Assembly (NCBI GenBank): GCA_023388995.1
Contig: JAEWFD010000027.1
Coordinates: 1-64,000, forward strand
Direction: 5' to 3'
Source: Bacillota bacterium
GTDB taxonomy: Bacteria; Bacillota_I; Bacilli_A; Erysipelotrichales; Erysipelotrichaceae
Length of the DNA: 64,000 nucleotides
Below the pieces are notes generated by a model, which made no database searches, had not been told where the DNA came from, and saw only the letters and a list, made by a program, of their open reading frames with translations. Below are positions 60,733 to 64,000 of the stretch, in pieces. The position numbers were made by a program, and so were the translations under genes. The number at the start of each line of letters is the position of its first letter. Position 1 is the stretch's first letter.

Positions 60733-62146
60733 ATACCTCGATAATGCGCATTGTATTGGTGTTTCCTGCACCGCCAGGTACTCCGGCCGCAAGAATGATT
60801 AATTCTCCTGGCTGAATTCCGAATTCCCGTGCCGCAAGATTTGCTCTTTCATCCATAGACTCTAATGTCAACGGACGTTCATCCAAAACCGGGTACACTC
60901 CCCAGTTGGTCGCAAGTTTACGTTGGGTATCAACAGAAGTAGCAAGTGCCAAAATAGGTGCTTTCGGACGGAACTTAGAGATTCGGCGAGCAGTTGAGCC
61001 ACTTTCCGTAAAAGCAACAATCGCTGCAATATTCAGATTCAATGTTGTTTCCGCAATTGACATCCCAATTGCATCTTTTCTGGTTCTCTCAGCAGAAGCG
61101 ATTGCCTTCAGCAAACGTTCTTCATATGGGAAAATTTGTTCTTCAATTGCTGTTGCAATAATATCCATGGTGCTGATTGCTTCCAGCGGATATTCGCCCA
61201 CTGCACTTTCACCGGATAACATAATTGCATCACTGCCATCCAATACTGCATTTGCAACATCACTTGCTTCTGCTCTTGTTGGACGAGGGTTGTGCATCAT
61301 AGATTCCAGCATATGCGTTGCGGTAATGACCGGTTTCCCTGCTGCATTGGCTTTCATAATCATATTCTTTTGGTAAATCGGAACAAGCTGCAAGCTGACT
61401 TCTACACCCAAGTCACCACGAGCAACCATGACACCGTCTGCCAATCTTAAAATATCATCGATATTATCGTAGCCTTCTTGGTTTTCAATTTTCGCAATAA
61501 TTTGAATGGTTTCTTTTCCTTCTTCTTTTAAAATTTCCCGAATGGCAGCAACATCTTCCCCACGGCGAACAAAAGAAGCGGCAATATAGTCGATATCCTG
61601 GCTGCAGCCAAAGCGGATATCAGCAACATCCTTATCAGACAAGAATGGCATTGACAAACGAACGTTTGGTACATTAACACCTTTTCTTGTTTTGATAATA
61701 CCGTTATTTTCCACGCGGCAAGTCATTTCTTCGTTATTGCATTCCAAAATGGTCAGGCGCATTTTCCCGTCATCAATCAGCAGATAATGACCTGGGTTTA
61801 CATCATCAAACAATTCCGGACAAGAAATATGGAAACATTCTTTTGTTCCCAATACTTCTTTCTTTACAATTTTAACGATATCGCCTTTTTGAAAGGATGC
61901 AGATCCATTTTCAAAGATACCTGTACGGATCTCAGGACCTTTGGTATCCAGCAAAATCGCGATTTCTGTTCCTCTGGACGCTGCAACCTCACGAATCAGC
62001 TGAATTCGTCCTGCGTGTGCAGTATGGTCTTCGTGGGAGAAGTTTAAGCGGCAGACATTCATCCCTGCTGCCATCATTTTTGCCAGCATATCAGGATTTT
62101 CGGATACTGGTCCTACGGTACAAAATATTTTAGTTTTTCTGATCAT
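60728..62146 (-). CDS. pyk: Pyruvate kinase
   Basis: 472 residues; PEP + ADP to pyruvate + ATP. Motifs: RKTKIFCTVGP at the N-terminus, the catalytic/metal signature IIAKIENQEGYDN and KPVITATHMLESM. The extra C-terminal PEP-utiliser domain of Bacillus pyruvate kinase is absent, as in many anaerobes. AAGGAG ribosome site; 12 bases after pfkA. Confidence 0.97.
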   Translation of the reverse strand: MIRKTKIFCTVGPVSENPDMLAKMMAAGMNVCRLNFSHEDHTAHAGRIQLIREVAASRGTEIAILLDTKGPEIRTGIFENGSASFQKGDIVKIVKKEVLGTKECFHISCPELFDDVNPGHYLLIDDGKMRLTILECNNEEMTCRVENNGIIKTRKGVNVPNVRLSMPFLSDKDVADIRFGCSQDIDYIAASFVRRGEDVAAIREILKEEGKETIQIIAKIENQEGYDNIDDILRLADGVMVARGDLGVEVSLQLVPIYQKNMIMKANAAGKPVITATHMLESMMHNPRPTRAEASDVANAVLDGSDAIMLSGESAVGEYPLEAISTMDIIATAIEEQIFPYEERLLKAIASAERTRKDAIGMSIAETTLNLNIAAIVAFTESGSTARRISKFRPKAPILALATSVDTQRKLATNWGVYPVLDERPLTLESMDERANLAAREFGIQPGELIILAAGVPGGAGNTNTMRIIEVW

Positions 62147-62158
62147 ATGTTACTCCTT

Positions 62159-63121
62159 TTACACAAGTTTTCCAAATAATTGGTATAATTCTTTTCTTGA
62201 TGAACGTGGCATATCCAATGCTTCTTCAATTGGAATATTCACGATCTTGTTATCTAAGATGCCGACACATTGTCCTCCAATCCCCTCAGCCAGCAACTCT
62301 ACTGCTCTGCTGCCAAGACGGGATGCCAGTACACGATCAAACGGCGACGGTGAACCACCGCGCTGTACATGTCCCAAAACAGTTGCTCTTCCATCAAAAC
62401 CTGTACTCTTGGTAACTTTGCGGGCAAATGCTTCCACATCAGTCATTTTCTCCGAAATAATCACTATGGCATGATTTTTCTTCAGTACGTTATGAAAATA
62501 CTCCAATTGTTTTAATACATCGACTTCATCAAATCCGCTCTGTGCCGTAATCACAATTTCCGCACCAGTTGCAAGACCTGCCCAAATGGCCAAATCACCA
62601 CAGCGGTTTCCCATCACTTCCACAACACTGCAGCGACGATGAGAACTAGATGTATCTCTTAGTTTATCCACTGCTTCAACGACAGTATTCAATGCCGTAT
62701 CGAACCCAATGGAGAAGTCCGACGAAGAAATATCATTGTCAATTGTGCCTGGCAAGGCAATGCAATTAATCCCCATTTTGGTGAGCTCTGATGCTCCACG
62801 GTAACTTCCGTCACCGCCAATCACAACCACTGCGTCAATTCCAACTTGATTCAATTGTTCAATCGCTTTTTCGCGCACTTCTGCTTGCTTGAATTCCGGA
62901 AGTCTGGCAGTTCCTAAAATGGTTCCTCCACGTCCAAGCATTTCACTGACACTGTGACGGTCCATTGGAACAATCTTTCCTTCAACCATTCCTCGATAGC
63001 CATCATATATACCATAAACTTCAATATCCATAGACAATGCAGAACGAACTACAGCCCGAATGGCAGCATTCATTCCCGGCGAATCGCCCCCAGAAGTCAT
63101 AACCCCGATCTTCTTGATCAT
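62159..63121 (-). CDS. pfkA: ATP-dependent 6-phosphofructokinase
   Basis: 320 residues, group I bacterial PFK. GVMTSGGDSPGMNAAIRA, GGDGSYRGA and the active-site GTIDNDI are intact. Start at 63121 after AAAGGATG; an upstream in-frame ATG is not needed. First gene of pfkA-pyk. Confidence 0.97.
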   Translation of the reverse strand: MIKKIGVMTSGGDSPGMNAAIRAVVRSALSMDIEVYGIYDGYRGMVEGKIVPMDRHSVSEMLGRGGTILGTARLPEFKQAEVREKAIEQLNQVGIDAVVVIGGDGSYRGASELTKMGINCIALPGTIDNDISSSDFSIGFDTALNTVVEAVDKLRDTSSSHRRCSVVEVMGNRCGDLAIWAGLATGAEIVITAQSGFDEVDVLKQLEYFHNVLKKNHAIVIISEKMTDVEAFARKVTKSTGFDGRATVLGHVQRGGSPSPFDRVLASRLGSRAVELLAEGIGGQCVGILDNKIVNIPIEEALDMPRSSRKELYQLFGKLV

Positions 63122-63192
63122 TTTTTTCACATCCTTTGAAACAACCATAATAATATCATTTACATCGCCTATTTACTATAGGTAAGTACAAA

Positions 63193-64000
63193 TTATCGTC
63201 GACTTTTTCCAGTAACTTCGACTTCTGTCGCCAGTGCTTTGATTCGTTCCATGATTCTAATCGCTTTCATCGGTTCCTCATCACCATACTGATTCTTGAT
63301 AAAGTGTTGTTCTAACTGCTGCCAGTTGAAATTACTTGTGAAACAGGTCCATTTTTGTTCATTCATCCGTGCATCCAGGATGGTAAATAAAAGTTCATCC
63401 CGGGTTGATGAAAGCACCATTTCAGCTCCGATATCATCCAGCACCAGCAAATCAACAGACATCAAATCGTAAAGTAAATCAAAGTCTATTTTAGGTTTAT
63501 TTTGCGCGACAAAATCCAACACATTTACGAATGCTACCTGTTTGCCATCATTCGCAAATTTATTTACCAGACAATGCATTAAATAGGATTTACCAACACC
63601 GGGAGCACCAAACAAGTAAAATCCTTTTTTCTTTGGCTCCACCGACCATTCTACGATTTGATTGAACACCCTTTGATAGTCCGCTTCTTCTTTACGCACA
63701 TCAACTTGCTTGAATGTGATCCCCAACTGCTGCAAGGATGGTTTTTTGAATTGATACAAACGCAGTTTCGCCAATTGCTTTTGCTGCTCTATCATATAGC
63801 GGCAAGGGGTTTTCACCCATTGTACAACACCGATTTTACGAAGTACCTCTACATGTCCTTTTTCTTTTTTCACGCAGGAAGAAAGTCCCGGGCAAGATCG
63901 GCATTCATGGATCTCCTCAATCAGTTTCATGAAAAAAGGAACATTCTGGTATAAATCATTCAGCTCCATTTGGTGTTCTTCCAGATAGCGCAAAATGAAT
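63193..64000 (-). CDS. dnaI: Primosomal protein DnaI (helicase loader), 5' end outside window
   Basis: AAA+ ATPase that loads replicative helicase DnaC/DnaB. At least 266 residues visible; the frame stays open to the right edge, so the start is not seen (Bacillus DnaI is about 310 residues). N-terminal zinc-type cysteines are in CRSCPGLSSC. Walker A is FGAPGVGKSY, Walker B LLVLDDIGAE, followed by FTSNFNWQQLE. It stops 71 bp before pfkA. Confidence 0.95.
   Translation of the reverse strand, partial: FILRYLEEHQMELNDLYQNVPFFMKLIEEIHECRSCPGLSSCVKKEKGHVEVLRKIGVVQWVKTPCRYMIEQQKQLAKLRLYQFKKPSLQQLGITFKQVDVRKEEADYQRVFNQIVEWSVEPKKKGFYLFGAPGVGKSYLMHCLVNKFANDGKQVAFVNVLDFVAQNKPKIDFDLLYDLMSVDLLVLDDIGAEMVLSSTRDELLFTILDARMNEQKWTCFTSNFNWQQLEQHFIKNQYGDEEPMKAIRIMERIKALATEVEVTGKSRR

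Noticed and set aside
1..64000. CRISPR arrays, tRNA or rRNA genes, insertion sequences, phage genes
   Set aside because: I looked for regular short repeats, tRNA-like T-arm motifs and transposase-like proteins on both strands and found none. The only long repeat is the thrS leader/editing-domain duplication.

Overview
The window is a piece of chromosome from a spore-forming, anaerobic, fermentative low-to-moderate-GC Firmicute. The mix of genes (a minimal spoVA operon, HrcA/CIRCE heat-shock control, T-box leaders, DnaI, FeFe hydrogenase, citrate fermentation through a sodium-pumping decarboxylase, no respiratory chain genes) would suit an Erysipelotrichia-like or clostridial gut bacterium; that placement is inference. 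Nearly all genes lie on the minus strand. The plus-strand exceptions are the citrate regulator/citG pair, an M42 peptidase and a VanZ-like gene. I saw no insertion sequences, prophage, CRISPR array, rRNA or tRNA genes.

Layout, left to right: a D,D-carboxypeptidase cut by the left edge; scpA-scpB and spoVAC-AD-AEb-AF (1-5.5 kb); a citrate fermentation region (5.6-16.4 kb) with a long operon birA-bioY-oadG-like-biotin carrier-oadB-mini oadG-citD-citE-citF-oadA, a divergent GntR regulator with citG, and a CitMHS transporter; a MarR regulator and ATP-dependent PEP carboxykinase (16.7-19 kb); an AT-rich pair coding for a secreted and a membrane protein (19.2-20.4 kb); hrcA-grpE-dnaK-dnaJ (20.7-25.3 kb) under two CIRCE-like operators; hcp with its Crp/Fnr-type regulator and a RelA/SpoT-like protein, followed by rsmF, ribF and truB (25.4-32.4 kb); an M42 peptidase; the rimP-nusA-ylxR-ylxQ-infB-rbfA operon (34.4-39.3 kb); feoAB and small acetyltransferase/VanZ genes (39.4-43.4 kb); a ten-gene FeFe hydrogenase operon (43.5-51.4 kb); an ABC permease and lipoprotein (51.5-53.2 kb); two tandem threonyl-tRNA synthetases, each behind its own T-box (53.4-57.6 kb); a methyltransferase; and a glycolysis block pfkA-pyk and glk-like ROK kinase-aminopeptidase, ending in dnaI cut by the right edge.

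How it works together: citrate is imported, cleaved by citrate lyase to acetate and oxaloacetate, and oxaloacetate is decarboxylated to pyruvate by a biotin-dependent Na+ pump; biotin uptake (BioY) and attachment (BirA) are in the same operon. PEP carboxykinase links oxaloacetate to PEP. Glycolytic genes supply pyruvate, and the probably electron-bifurcating HydABC hydrogenase disposes of reductant. Near-consensus cre boxes stand at the GntR-citG, citrate transporter and hydrogenase promoters, pointing to shared catabolite control.

Most interesting: the two thrS genes share a near-identical leader and editing domain but have sharply different catalytic cores (a mosaic of T-box-driven paralogues); a sensory-hydrogenase/DRTGG/PHP/kinase module sits inside the hydrogenase structural operon; and one palindrome appears to serve both as terminator of the hcp regulator and as operator for hcp.
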